In this document: in pieces, positions 1 through 6,046 of the stretch
Layout: each line of letters opens with the position of its first letter
Numbering within the stretch: position 1 is the stretch's first letter
Assembly (NCBI GenBank): GCA_021845945.1
Contig: JAJZRD010000173.1
Span: 1-8,211 of the forward strand
Direction of reading: 5' to 3'
DNA: 8,211 nucleotides
Origin: Chloroflexota bacterium
GTDB taxonomy: Bacteria; Chloroflexota; UBA6077
Made by a program: the position numbers and the translations under genes
Notes under the pieces: generated by a model
Database searches by the model: none
What the model saw: the letters and a program-made list of their open reading frames with translations, nothing else
Told to the model about the DNA's origin: nothing

Positions 1-8
1 CGGGGATC

Positions 9-146
9 CCCTCTCCCTCTGGGAGAGGGTTAGGGAGATTCCCTCTCCCTGTGGGAGAGGGTTAGGGTGAGGGCTTTCTCCCTGCCAGACAGAGAGCCCT
101 CACCCGCCCTCGCTGCGCTCGGTCGGCCTCTCCCAGGGGGAGAGGC
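9..146. repeat. Composite dispersed repeat: three CCCTCTCCC hairpins plus a longer inverted repeat
   Basis: Three short hairpins share the arm CCCTCTCCC/GGGAGAGGG. The first is 9-17 with 21-29, the second 41-49 with 53-61, and the third, in related form, 126-134 with 138-146. Each has a 3-nt loop. The first two are direct repeats and each is followed by a GTTAGGG tail. A separate 11-bp inverted repeat pairs 65-75 (GGGTGAGGGCT) with 95-105 (AGCCCTCACCC). Sequences of this kind are common intergenic repeats in GC-rich bacterial genomes. The block lies just past the stop of the minus-strand alcohol dehydrogenase gene, so it may help end or stabilise that transcript, but there is no T-run for a classical intrinsic terminator. 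No gene is supported in 1-176. Confidence 0.8.
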
Positions 147-176
147 GTTGGCACCGCCCTCACCCGCCCGACCTAG

Positions 177-1340
177 CTACTGCATCGACTTCCGAAGGAT
201 CTCGGCCAGCATCTCGCGGGTCACCCGCACAGGGTTCACCGGGATGTTCCCGCTCCTCATGGAGTCCTCGACCAGGGCCGGGATCGACTCCTCCTTCACC
301 CCGAAGGGCTTGAAGCTCTCCGGGATCCCGAGGTCCCTGGATAGCTCCCGGACGGCCTGCACCGAGAGGCGAGCCGCCTCAATGGGGGTGAGGCCGGTGG
401 TGTCCACCCCCATGGCCCTGGCGACGTCGGCGAAGCGACGCGGGTTGCCGATCAGGTTGTACTCCATCACGAGGGGCAGCAGGATGGCGTTGGCGACGCC
501 ATGGGGCACCCCGTAGTGGCCCCCCACGGGCTGGCTCATGGAGTGGACGATGGTCAGGCGGGTGTTGGAGAAGCCCATGCCGGCCATGGTGGCGGCCAGC
601 AGCATGTGGGACATGGCCTCCAGGTTGGCGTTGGCCGTGGCGGGCCGGATCCACTCCGCGATCAGGCCGATCGCCTTGATGTCCAGGGCATCGCTGACGG
701 GGTTGGTGTTCAGGTTGGTGTAGGACTCGATGGCGTGGCACAGGGCATCCATGCCGGTGGCGGCCACGACGGGGCCCGGCAGCTTGGTCACCAGGTTGCC
801 GTCGATCAGCGCGACCTTGGGGATCAGGTAGGGGGAAAGGATCGGGATCTTGTAGTGGCGCTCCGTGTCGGTGATCACCGCGGCCACGGTGACCTCGGAC
901 CCGGTGCCGCAGGTGGTGGGCACGGCCACCAGGGGAGCAATGGGGTTCGGGACGTGGCCGGTGCCCTCCATGTCTCGCAGGTCGATGCCGGGGTTGGCGA
1001 TGGCCGCCCCCGCAGCCTTGGCGGTGTCCATGGAGCTGCCTCCCCCCACGCCCAGCAGACAATCGCACCCCTCCGCCTTGTAGAGGGCGGCCGCTTCCTC
1101 CACGCACTTGATGCTGGGGTTGGGCTCCACCCCCGCATAGAGGGCGTAAGGCACTTTGGCGGCAGTCAGTGCCTCGAAGATGCTGCCCAGGATCCCTGCC
1201 GCCTCGACCCCTCGGTCGGTGACCACCAGGGCTTTGCTGCCACCCAGTTTCCTTAGCTGCTCCCCAGCCTGCCTGCTGCTGCCGGGACCGAAGATCAACC
1301 GCGTAGGGATCTCCCAGGTGTAGGTACGGCTCAGATCCAT
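177..1340 (-). CDS. Iron-containing alcohol dehydrogenase (Fe-ADH family)
   Basis: This 387-residue protein is an NAD(P)-dependent group III alcohol dehydrogenase, expected in the cytoplasm, that interconverts an alcohol and its aldehyde or ketone. The N-terminal Rossmann-like half carries the cofactor motif GVGGGSSMDTAK (97-108). The helical C-terminal half has the complete metal set at the expected places: Asp198 (GMDAL), His202 (CHAIES), His266 (VHSMSQPVGG) and His280 (YGVPHGVANA). Length is normal for the family. The start at 1340 is chosen because AAGGAG (1350-1355) lies 9 nt upstream on the minus strand and the translation then opens in family style; an ATG 17 codons further upstream lacks this support. 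It lies 199 nt downstream of a co-oriented Ldh_2-type dehydrogenase with a repeat between, so cotranscription is possible but unproven. The substrate cannot be read from sequence; propanediol, lactaldehyde or other short-chain alcohols are typical of the family. Confidence 0.95.
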   Translation of the reverse strand: MDLSRTYTWEIPTRLIFGPGSSRQAGEQLRKLGGSKALVVTDRGVEAAGILGSIFEALTAAKVPYALYAGVEPNPSIKCVEEAAALYKAEGCDCLLGVGGGSSMDTAKAAGAAIANPGIDLRDMEGTGHVPNPIAPLVAVPTTCGTGSEVTVAAVITDTERHYKIPILSPYLIPKVALIDGNLVTKLPGPVVAATGMDALCHAIESYTNLNTNPVSDALDIKAIGLIAEWIRPATANANLEAMSHMLLAATMAGMGFSNTRLTIVHSMSQPVGGHYGVPHGVANAILLPLVMEYNLIGNPRRFADVARAMGVDTTGLTPIEAARLSVQAVRELSRDLGIPESFKPFGVKEESIPALVEDSMRSGNIPVNPVRVTREMLAEILRKSMQ

Positions 1341-1448
1341 CTCTCCACACTCCTTATGGGTTGCTGGGTAGGGTCGCGACGCTGGACTCACGGCACTTCC
1401 AGCTTACTAGATGCGAGGCAGCGGCTCAAGCGGCCCGGCAAGAGAAGA

Positions 1449-1518
1449 GTAGGGCAGGGTCTTGTGCCCTGCCGCCTGCCATCGCCCGGGGGCGGCGGGG
1501 GACAAGCCCCCGCCCTAC
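1449..1518. repeat. REP-like inverted pair (two hairpin units head to head)
   Basis: Two copies of a 28-nt unit face each other: 1449-1476 on the plus strand and 1491-1518 on the minus strand. Each begins GTAGGGC and folds into an 8-bp hairpin with a 5-nt loop read as CTTGT. In the first copy the arms are 1453-1460 and 1466-1473. A third copy lies at 5262-5289. The paired layout is like the BIME arrangement of REP elements. It fills the gap between the Ldh_2-type gene and the alcohol dehydrogenase gene. The rest of the gap (1341-1448) shows the Shine-Dalgarno of the alcohol dehydrogenase and no convincing promoter. Confidence 0.75.
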
Positions 1519-1539
1519 GTTTCGAGGGAAACGCTATTC

Positions 1540-2598
1540 CTACAGCTCGAAGGGGACGCCCACGCTGTTCCCCAGCTTGGCCAGATCGTTGACCACGGCG
1601 TCGCTGAGGGGGACTCCCTTCTCGCGTCGCTCTGCCTCGGTGAGGTACTCCGGCTCACCGGCCACCATGATCTTGTCGAAGCCCTTGCCCAGCGGCTGGG
1701 CCTTCACTTCGCGGATCATGGCGTCCATCTCGGCCTTGAACTCCCGCACCGGCCGGAAGCGGTCGATGCGCATGGCCCCGAAGAAGTGGCCCACCCCCTG
1801 GGGCTTGTCTGGGTTGTTGTACAGCTCGCCCAGGTGAGGGCCGAAGGGGCCTCCTGCCAGGGTTGCCACCAGGATCTCGATTGCCATGGCCAAGCCGAAG
1901 CCCTTGTGGCCGCCCAGGGGCAGGAGGGCGCCCCCCTCGTTGGCCTCCTTGGCGCTGGTGGTGGGCTCGCCATTCCCGTTCATCGCCCAGGTGGGCGGGA
2001 TCGGCTCCCCCTTCTTGGCCGCCAGGATGATGGCTCCCCTGGCCACCACACTCGTTGCCATGTCCAGGACGAAGGGCTTCTCTTCGCCCGCGGGCACGGC
2101 GATGGCCAGAGGGTTCGTCCCGAAGAAGGGTCGCTTGCCCCCCCAGGGGGCCATCAGGGACGGGGAGTTGGTGAGGGAGATCCCGACCATGTCCTGGTCC
2201 AGGGCCATCATAGCGTAGTAGGCGGCGGCGCCGAAATGGGTGGAGTTCCGGACGGTCGCGAACCCCACTCCCGCCCTCCGGGCCTTGGCGATGGCCAGTC
2301 GCATCCCGGTGGTGCCCACCACCTGGCCGAGGCCGTTCTGGCCGTCCACGACGCCCGTGGTCTCGCCCTCGGAGAGCACCACGCCTCGGGCGCGTCCGTC
2401 GGTCAATCCGGCCTGCACCCTCTCGACGTAGATGGGCAGGCGGGTGATCCCGTGGGTGTCTACCCCGCGCAGGTTGGCCGCCAGCAGGGAGCGGGCGACG
2501 ATCTGGGCGTTCTCCTGGGGCACCCCGACATTCTTCAAGGCGGCTATGGCGAAGGACTCCAGCCTCGAGCTGTCGAAGCGACGTCCGGTGTCTTCCAT
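1540..2598 (-). CDS. Malate/L-lactate dehydrogenase family oxidoreductase (Ldh_2)
   Basis: This 352-residue protein belongs to the Ldh_2 family, NAD(P)-dependent enzymes unrelated to classical LDH/MDH that oxidise 2-hydroxy acids such as malate, lactate, ureidoglycolate and sulfolactate. Family hallmarks are GVDTHGITRLPIY (45-57, with the conserved His49), NSTHFGAAAYYA (118-129), TNPLAIA (161-167), LDMATSVVARGAI (178-190) and PLGGHKGFGLAMAIEIL (227-243). It is full length with no frameshift. The ATG at 2598 is well supported: GGAGGT (2607-2612 on the minus strand) lies 8 nt upstream. No convincing promoter was found, but a strong hairpin sits in the upstream region (2634-2665). The iron alcohol dehydrogenase gene follows on the same strand, which would suit successive oxidation of a diol or hydroxy acid; that pathway link is inference. 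The exact substrate within the family is not determinable here. Confidence 0.95.
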   Translation of the reverse strand: MEDTGRRFDSSRLESFAIAALKNVGVPQENAQIVARSLLAANLRGVDTHGITRLPIYVERVQAGLTDGRARGVVLSEGETTGVVDGQNGLGQVVGTTGMRLAIAKARRAGVGFATVRNSTHFGAAAYYAMMALDQDMVGISLTNSPSLMAPWGGKRPFFGTNPLAIAVPAGEEKPFVLDMATSVVARGAIILAAKKGEPIPPTWAMNGNGEPTTSAKEANEGGALLPLGGHKGFGLAMAIEILVATLAGGPFGPHLGELYNNPDKPQGVGHFFGAMRIDRFRPVREFKAEMDAMIREVKAQPLGKGFDKIMVAGEPEYLTEAERREKGVPLSDAVVNDLAKLGNSVGVPFEL

Positions 2599-2633
2599 GG
2601 AAAGGGACCTCCAGCAGTTGATGAGAGGGCAAG

Positions 2634-2665
2634 GTAAGGGGTTCAGCCTCGGCCGAACCCCTTAC
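2634..2665. other. Strong inverted repeat upstream of the Ldh_2 gene
   Basis: GTAAGGGGTTC (2634-2644) pairs perfectly over 11 bp with GAACCCCTTAC (2655-2665). After one A/C mismatch, GCC (2646-2648) can pair with GGC (2651-2653). The hairpin lies 36 nt upstream of the Ldh_2 start codon and about 98 nt upstream of the typA -10 box. Neither strand has a T-run after the stem, so it is not a standard intrinsic terminator. It could be a dyad operator for a DNA-binding regulator, a 5' UTR stem, or a relic terminator. The rest of the 2599-2793 gap holds the Ldh_2 Shine-Dalgarno, the typA promoter and one tiny minus-strand frame (2688-2744). Confidence 0.6.
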
Positions 2666-2738
2666 AGCGGATTCCGGTGACGCTAGTCTACTGCTTGCGC
2701 GCCTCGGCTACCAGTGCCTTGGCCTCACGGTCGCGTCC

Positions 2739-2768
2739 TGGCATTCCCCTACTCGGGTGCGGTATAAT
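2739..2768 (+). promoter_or_regulatory. Predicted sigma-70 promoter of typA
   Basis: A perfect TATAAT lies at 2763-2768. A weak -35-like TGGCAT lies at 2739-2744 with an 18-nt spacer. Transcription would begin near 2775, giving a short leader of about 19 nt before the ATG at 2794, with GAGGA (2778-2782) near its 5' end. The -35 is poor, so the call rests mainly on the -10 match and its position. Confidence 0.55.
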
Positions 2769-2793
2769 TCTTTAGACGAGGATACGAACACCC

Positions 2794-4731
2794 ATGGGGC
2801 GGCCCGCAGGGTCGCCCCTATCCGTGCCTGGATGGAAAGAAGGACCGTTGGCATCGAACATCGATAACTTCGTGGGAGCCGGCTCCGGCCCGCGCCCCAC
2901 CACACTGGATAACGTCGTGCGCGACGACCTGCGCAACGTCGCCATCATCGCCCACGTGGACCATGGGAAGACCACCCTGGTGGACGGGCTGCTGAAGCAG
3001 AGCAACACCTTCCGTCCCAACCAGGAGATGGGGGAGCTGATCCTGGACTCCAACGCCCTCGAGCGGGAGAAGGGGATCACCATCCTGGCCAAGAACACGG
3101 CCATCAACTACCGGGGCGTGAAGATCAACATCATCGACACCCCCGGCCACGCCGACTTCTCGGGCGAGGTGGAGCGGGTGCTCAACATGGCCGACGGCTG
3201 CCTCCTGCTGGTGGATGCCGTGGATGGCCCCATGCCCCAGACCAAGTTTGTCCTGAGGAAGGCGCTGGAGCTGAAGCTGAAGCCGGTGGTCGTCATCAAC
3301 AAGATGGACCGCCCCAACGCCCGGCCGGACCACGTGCTGGGGGCGATCCAGGACCTGTTCCTGGAGCTGGCCACCGACGCCGACGAGTTGGACTTCGAGG
3401 TGGTCTACGCCAATGCCCGGGACGGCCAGGCCAGTCGCGACCCCGGGGAGATGTCCCCCACCCTGGTGCCCCTCTTCGACACCATACTGGAGACCATTCC
3501 GGCCCCCAGGGTGGATCTGACGGGCGGCTTCCAGATGCTGGTGGCCAACATCAGCTACGACGAGTACAGGGGCCGTGCGGCCATCGGGCGGGTGGCCCGC
3601 GGGGCGATCCGGGCCGGCGATCCCCTTGTGCGGATCGATGCCCAGGGTCAGGCGTGGCCCCAGCGGGCGAGCCAGCTGTTCGCCTTCGAGGGGCTGAAGA
3701 GGGTTCCCCTGGAGGAGGCGCGGGCGGGCGACATCGTCATCGTCACCGGCCTTGACGAGGTGAACATCGGCGATACCGTGGCGGTCGCCGACGCTGCGGA
3801 GGCGCTGCCCCGGATCGAGATCGAGGAGCCCACGGTGAAGATCACCCTGGGGGTGAACAGCTCGCCCCTGTCGGGCAGGGAGGGGAAGTTCTCCACCTCC
3901 CGCCAGTTGAGGGCGCGGCTCTATCGGGAGCTGGAGACCAACATCGCCCTGCGGGTGGAGGACGCCGACTCCGCCGACGAGTTCCTGGTGTCGGGTCGCG
4001 GCGAGCTGCACCTGGCGATCCTGCTGGAGACCATGCGCCGGGAGGGGTACGAGTTCCAGGTCTCCCGGCCCGAGGTGATCACCCGCGAGGAGAACGGGGT
4101 GGTGATGGAGCCGGTGGAGGATCTGGTGATCGACACCACCGAGCAGTACATCGGCCCCCTGACCGAGCATCTGGCCCAGCGGCTGGGGGTTATGACCAAC
4201 CTCCACAACGATGGGGCTGGGAACGTTCGGTTGGAGTACCGCATCCCCACGCGGGGGCTGATCGGCTTCCGCAACGCCTTCCTGACCACGACCCGGGGTG
4301 ACGGGATCATGGGGAGCCAGTTGGCCGGCTTCGAGCGGTGGAGGGGAGAGCTGACCTCCTCCCGCAACGGTGCCCTCGTCGCGACGGACAGCGGGGTGGC
4401 GACTACCTACGGGCTGAGCAACGCCCAGGATCGGGGATTCACCTTCATCGACCCCGGCACCACGGTGTACGAGGGGATGATCGTCGGGGAGGCCCGCTAC
4501 CCCAACGACACCCTGATCAACGCCTGCAAGGAGAAGAAGCTGACCAATATCCGCTCCTCCACTTCGGACATCGCCATCAAGCTGACGCCCAGGGTGGATC
4601 TGAGCCTGGAGGAGTCGCTGGAGTTCGTGGGGCCCGACGAACTGCTGGAGATCACCCCCCAGTCGATCCGGCTGCGGAAGAAGCTGCTGACGTCCGAGGA
4701 GCGTGGCAAGGCCCGAAAGCGAGCGGGGTGA
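2794..4731 (+). CDS. typA: Translational GTPase TypA/BipA
   Basis: TypA/BipA is a ribosome-binding GTPase of the EF-G/LepA class that helps ribosome assembly and stress adaptation, especially in the cold. With the ATG start it has 645 residues. The GTPase motifs are intact: P-loop AHVDHGKT (53-60), switch I with REKGITI (91-97), DTPGH (115-119), NKMD (169-172) and a G5-like ANARDG (206-211). EF-G-like beta-barrel and alpha/beta domains follow, then the TypA-specific C-terminal domain with [11 protein letters not shown] (488-498) and the terminal signature [12 protein letters not shown] (611-622) and SIRLRKK. The start is uncertain: ATG 2794 has GAGGA 11 nt upstream and follows the -10 box; TTG 2848 has AAGGA only 3 nt upstream; GTG 2917 gives the usual family length but has no clear Shine-Dalgarno. 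It appears to be its own transcription unit, between divergent and downstream units. Confidence 0.97.
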   Translation: MGRPAGSPLSVPGWKEGPLASNIDNFVGAGSGPRPTTLDNVVRDDLRNVAIIAHVDHGKTTLVDGLLKQSNTFRPNQEMGELILDSNALEREKGITILAKNTAINYRGVKINIIDTPGHADFSGEVERVLNMADGCLLLVDAVDGPMPQTKFVLRKALELKLKPVVVINKMDRPNARPDHVLGAIQDLFLELATDADELDFEVVYANARDGQASRDPGEMSPTLVPLFDTILETIPAPRVDLTGGFQMLVANISYDEYRGRAAIGRVARGAIRAGDPLVRIDAQGQAWPQRASQLFAFEGLKRVPLEEARAGDIVIVTGLDEVNIGDTVAVADAAEALPRIEIEEPTVKITLGVNSSPLSGREGKFSTSRQLRARLYRELETNIALRVEDADSADEFLVSGRGELHLAILLETMRREGYEFQVSRPEVITREENGVVMEPVEDLVIDTTEQYIGPLTEHLAQRLGVMTNLHNDGAGNVRLEYRIPTRGLIGFRNAFLTTTRGDGIMGSQLAGFERWRGELTSSRNGALVATDSGVATTYGLSNAQDRGFTFIDPGTTVYEGMIVGEARYPNDTLINACKEKKLTNIRSSTSDIAIKLTPRVDLSLEESLEFVGPDELLEITPQSIRLRKKLLTSEERGKARKRAG

Positions 4732-4770
4732 GAGTCTTGGACCAAGTTGATGCAGAACTGGAATCCTTTC

Positions 4771-4779
4771 TGCTATAAT
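4771..4779 (+). promoter_or_regulatory. Extended -10 promoter for the zinc-ribbon leader
   Basis: TGCTATAAT (4771-4779) is a perfect extended -10 element (TGn followed by TATAAT) located 40 nt after the typA stop. The only -35-like sequence, TTGATG at 4747-4752, is 21 nt away and too far for a normal spacer; extended -10 promoters often do without one. Transcription should start near 4786. That would exclude an ATG at 4785 as a translation start. Confidence 0.65.
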
Positions 4780-4785
4780 ATGATT

Positions 4786-4955
4786 TGGTTAAGGACGGTC
4801 GCCCTCTTTCGTGGCCTCTGATCGTTCCCAAACCCATTCCCGCTTCGGCGGTAGATTGCGCGCAGCTAACCGCGCGCTTTTTCCGGGCGCACTCTGTGTG
4901 GGCCCTAACACATTCTGGCGTCCTTAGAGAGACGCTGCTCAACGGAGGGAAGAGT
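4786..4955 (+). promoter_or_regulatory. Structured 5' leader, candidate attenuator or small RNA
   Basis: The roughly 170-nt stretch between the extended -10 promoter and the zinc-ribbon start codon holds four consecutive predicted hairpins. They are 4840-4851 (CCGC, a TTCG tetraloop, GCGG), 4858-4877 (GC-only stem followed by five T), 4885-4905 (GGGC/GCCC with an inner CAC/GTG pairing) and 4918-4935 (GCGTC/GACGC). The Shine-Dalgarno GGAGGG (4944-4949) follows. The terminator-like second hairpin suggests that transcription may stop near 4882, either releasing a short RNA of about 97 nt or acting as attenuation. I did not recognise a known riboswitch class, and no clear antiterminator pairing was found by eye. 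Confidence 0.45.
4858..4882 (+). terminator. Intrinsic terminator-like hairpin in the leader
   Basis: GCGCGC (4858-4863) pairs with GCGCGC (4872-4877) across an 8-nt loop, and TTTTT (4878-4882) follows directly. It lies 127 nt after the typA stop, so it may end typA transcripts. Because the extended -10 promoter lies between typA and this hairpin, it may instead or also attenuate the zinc-ribbon gene. The 6-bp all-GC stem is short but strong. Confidence 0.6.
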
Positions 4956-5156
4956 TTGGCAGGCGCCAGCAGCAAGACCATCGCGCGTGCAATGGGGTTG
5001 AAGCAGGATGTCGATCCGAACCAGCGGCTGTCTTCTCCTCGAAGCTGCATCCGCTGCAACAAGAAGATCGAGACCGTCGGTGATCTGTTCCCCGTCAAGG
5101 TAATGGGCAGGGGGATGGCCGCCTACTGCAAGCAGTGCCGGGACGGCCTCCGCTAG
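4956..5156 (+). CDS. Small CxxC/CxxC zinc-ribbon protein, function unknown
   Basis: This is a predicted 66-residue cytoplasmic protein. The second half has two zinc-knuckle-like pairs, CIRC (31-34) and CKQC (58-61), separated by 23 residues including FPVKVMGRG, which looks like a zinc ribbon or treble-clef site. The N-terminal 30 residues are polar and rich in Lys/Arg, without membrane segment or signal peptide. The TTG start is chosen because GGAGGG (4944-4949) lies 6 nt upstream. The frame stays open back to an ATG at 4785, but that would overlap the predicted transcription start and put the terminator hairpin inside the gene, so the short form is preferred. I do not recognise the family; nucleic-acid binding or a ribosome-linked role is plausible for such small zinc ribbons but unproven. 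A strong terminator follows, so it is probably monocistronic. Confidence 0.7.
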   Translation: MAGASSKTIARAMGLKQDVDPNQRLSSPRSCIRCNKKIETVGDLFPVKVMGRGMAAYCKQCRDGLR

Positions 5157-5213
5157 TAGGACTATCACCGTTCGACCCAACAGGCTTGGGAGCTTGACAG
5201 CCCCCGCCTTCGG

Positions 5214-5244
5214 GGCCGACTGGCGACTCGCCGGTCGGCCTTTT
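5214..5244 (+). terminator. Strong intrinsic terminator after the zinc-ribbon gene
   Basis: GGCCGACTGGCG (5214-5225) pairs with CGCCGGTCGGCC (5229-5240) over 12 bp with one T-G wobble and a 3-nt loop. TTTTGTTGT follows from 5241. It lies 57 nt past the zinc-ribbon stop. A smaller hairpin, CCCCG (5202-5206) with CGGGG (5211-5215), abuts it and overlaps the stem by 2 nt. Confidence 0.88.
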
Positions 5245-5261
5245 GTTGTCTCGGGAATTGC

Positions 5262-5289
5262 GTAGGGCGGGGCCCTGTGCCCCGCCGCT
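5262..5289 (+). repeat. Third copy of the REP-like GTAGGGC hairpin repeat
   Basis: This 28-nt unit differs from the copy at 1449-1476 at only a few positions. Its arms are 5266-5273 and 5279-5286 around a 5-nt loop read as CCTGT. It stands alone here, in the gap between the zinc-ribbon terminator and the histidine-phosphatase promoter. Confidence 0.75.
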
Positions 5290-5316
5290 CCGGTCTTCCA
5301 CCTCGATACCATCTGT

Positions 5317-5346
5317 TTGCGCGAGGAAGGTGGCTTTCGATAGAAT
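5317..5346 (+). promoter_or_regulatory. Possible promoter of the histidine-phosphatase-like gene
   Basis: TTGCGC (5317-5322) and TAGAAT (5341-5346) have an 18-nt spacer and would start transcription near 5353, giving a leader of about 110 nt. That leader contains a 7-bp hairpin, TGCCGCC (5395-5401) with GGCGGCA (5418-5424), before the Shine-Dalgarno at 5448-5454. Otherwise nothing recognisable lies in 5290-5461. Confidence 0.4.
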
Positions 5347-5461
5347 GAGTCAAGCTGGGAGGGTTGGCCACCCCCGGCTATTTGTACGGAGTTGTGCCGC
5401 CTAACGACCTCCGCGCGGGCGGCAGCTCCTCGCAGGTCACGCAATGGAAGGAGGCTGCCCA

Positions 5462-6007
5462 ATGCAGCTGGTTGCGGTGCGGCGCGCCCTGTCGCAGGAT
5501 AACACCAGCCGCCGTCTTCTGAGCCAGGAGGGACTCCGCCAGGCTCAACTGGTGGCCAAGGCGCTGGAGGAGCAGTTTCCGAGCGCCTCACAGCTGCTCA
5601 CCAGCCCCTCTATGCGAGCGGTGCAGACGGCGACCCTGATCGGCGACCGGCTGGGGCTGGCCCCCGAGGAGTTCGATCCGATCGACGAGGTGGTTCCGCC
5701 ACCGGAGCTCGACCGGGAGGAGTTTCTCAAGGAGGTCTATCCTCGCTGCATCGCGGCCTTCCGGCAGATCGTCAACGACCACGAGGGTGTGGTGGTTGCC
5801 GTGACCCATCGCCGGGTGCTGAGCGCCTACCTGGCCCTCTTCTGGGGATTCGAGAACCCCCGCGACGCCTGGGTCAAGGCGATCGCGCGCCGCACCGGGT
5901 GGGAGCTAGACGTTCCTCCCGCGTCCATCACGGTGATCGACGTCAACGGCGAGGGCCGCCCGACCCTCAGGCGGGTCGGGGACGTGAGCCACCTGGAACA
6001 AATGTAG
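5462..6007 (+). CDS. Histidine phosphatase superfamily protein with altered catalytic site
   Basis: This 181-residue protein has the layout of the phosphoglycerate mutase/SixA-like histidine phosphatase fold. Normal members remove phosphate from small molecules or phosphohistidine through a phospho-His intermediate in an RHG or RHA motif. Here the first strand reads MQLVAVRRALSQ, so the nucleophile position (residue 8, codon CGC at 5483-5485) is Arg. Other family features remain: LTSPSMRAVQTA with Arg52, a possible acid Glu76, VVAVTHRRVL with His116, and a GDVSHL-like C-terminus. The start at 5462 is chosen because AAGGAGG (5448-5454) lies 7 nt upstream; an ATG at 5444 would overlap that site. 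The gene converges on the amidohydrolase and its stop codon lies inside the 6004-6046 repeat. It may be a binding or regulatory pseudoenzyme, or the Arg may be a sequence error (one base from His). Confidence 0.85.
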   Translation: MQLVAVRRALSQDNTSRRLLSQEGLRQAQLVAKALEEQFPSASQLLTSPSMRAVQTATLIGDRLGLAPEEFDPIDEVVPPPELDREEFLKEVYPRCIAAFRQIVNDHEGVVVAVTHRRVLSAYLALFWGFENPRDAWVKAIARRTGWELDVPPASITVIDVNGEGRPTLRRVGDVSHLEQM

Positions 6008-6046
6008 AGACGCGACTGGTAGAGACGCGACATGTCGCGTCTCTAC
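6004..6046. repeat. Perfect 28-bp palindrome plus direct half-copy between convergent genes
   Basis: GTAGAGACGCGAC occurs at 6004-6016 and again at 6019-6031. The second copy is the left half of a perfect 28-bp palindrome at 6019-6046, which continues TGTCGCGTCTCTAC on the right. The phosphatase stop TAG (6005-6007) lies in the first copy, and the amidohydrolase stop (6043-6045, minus strand) lies in the right arm. Palindromes of this type recur between genes in many environmental bacterial genomes. No T-run follows, so it is not a classical terminator, though the stem could block exonucleases at both mRNA ends. Confidence 0.9.

Noticed and set aside
9..146. Possible CRISPR-like array of CCCTCTCCC units
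   Set aside because: Units are self-complementary, irregularly spaced and in mixed orientation, with no spacer structure and no cas genes.
501..1256. 251-residue open frame on the plus strand antisense to the alcohol dehydrogenase
   Set aside because: Gly/His/Val-rich low-complexity translation, no Shine-Dalgarno, and fully covered by a well-supported gene; typical of GC-rich antisense frames.
1462..2637. 391-residue plus-strand frame antisense to the Ldh_2 gene
   Set aside because: Longer than the real gene, but its composition is an antisense shadow and the opposite strand carries all the Ldh_2 motifs.
2818..4206. 462-residue minus-strand frame antisense to typA
   Set aside because: His/Gln/Gly-rich shadow of a highly conserved gene with no recognisable domain.
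4785..4955. Longer 123-residue version of the zinc-ribbon protein starting at ATG 4785
   Set aside because: The ATG overlaps the predicted transcription start and the extension would translate the terminator hairpin; TTG 4956 has GGAGGG at ideal spacing.
5345..5404. 19-residue frame starting at ATG 5345
   Set aside because: No Shine-Dalgarno, and it overlaps the predicted -10 box and transcription start of the phosphatase-like gene.
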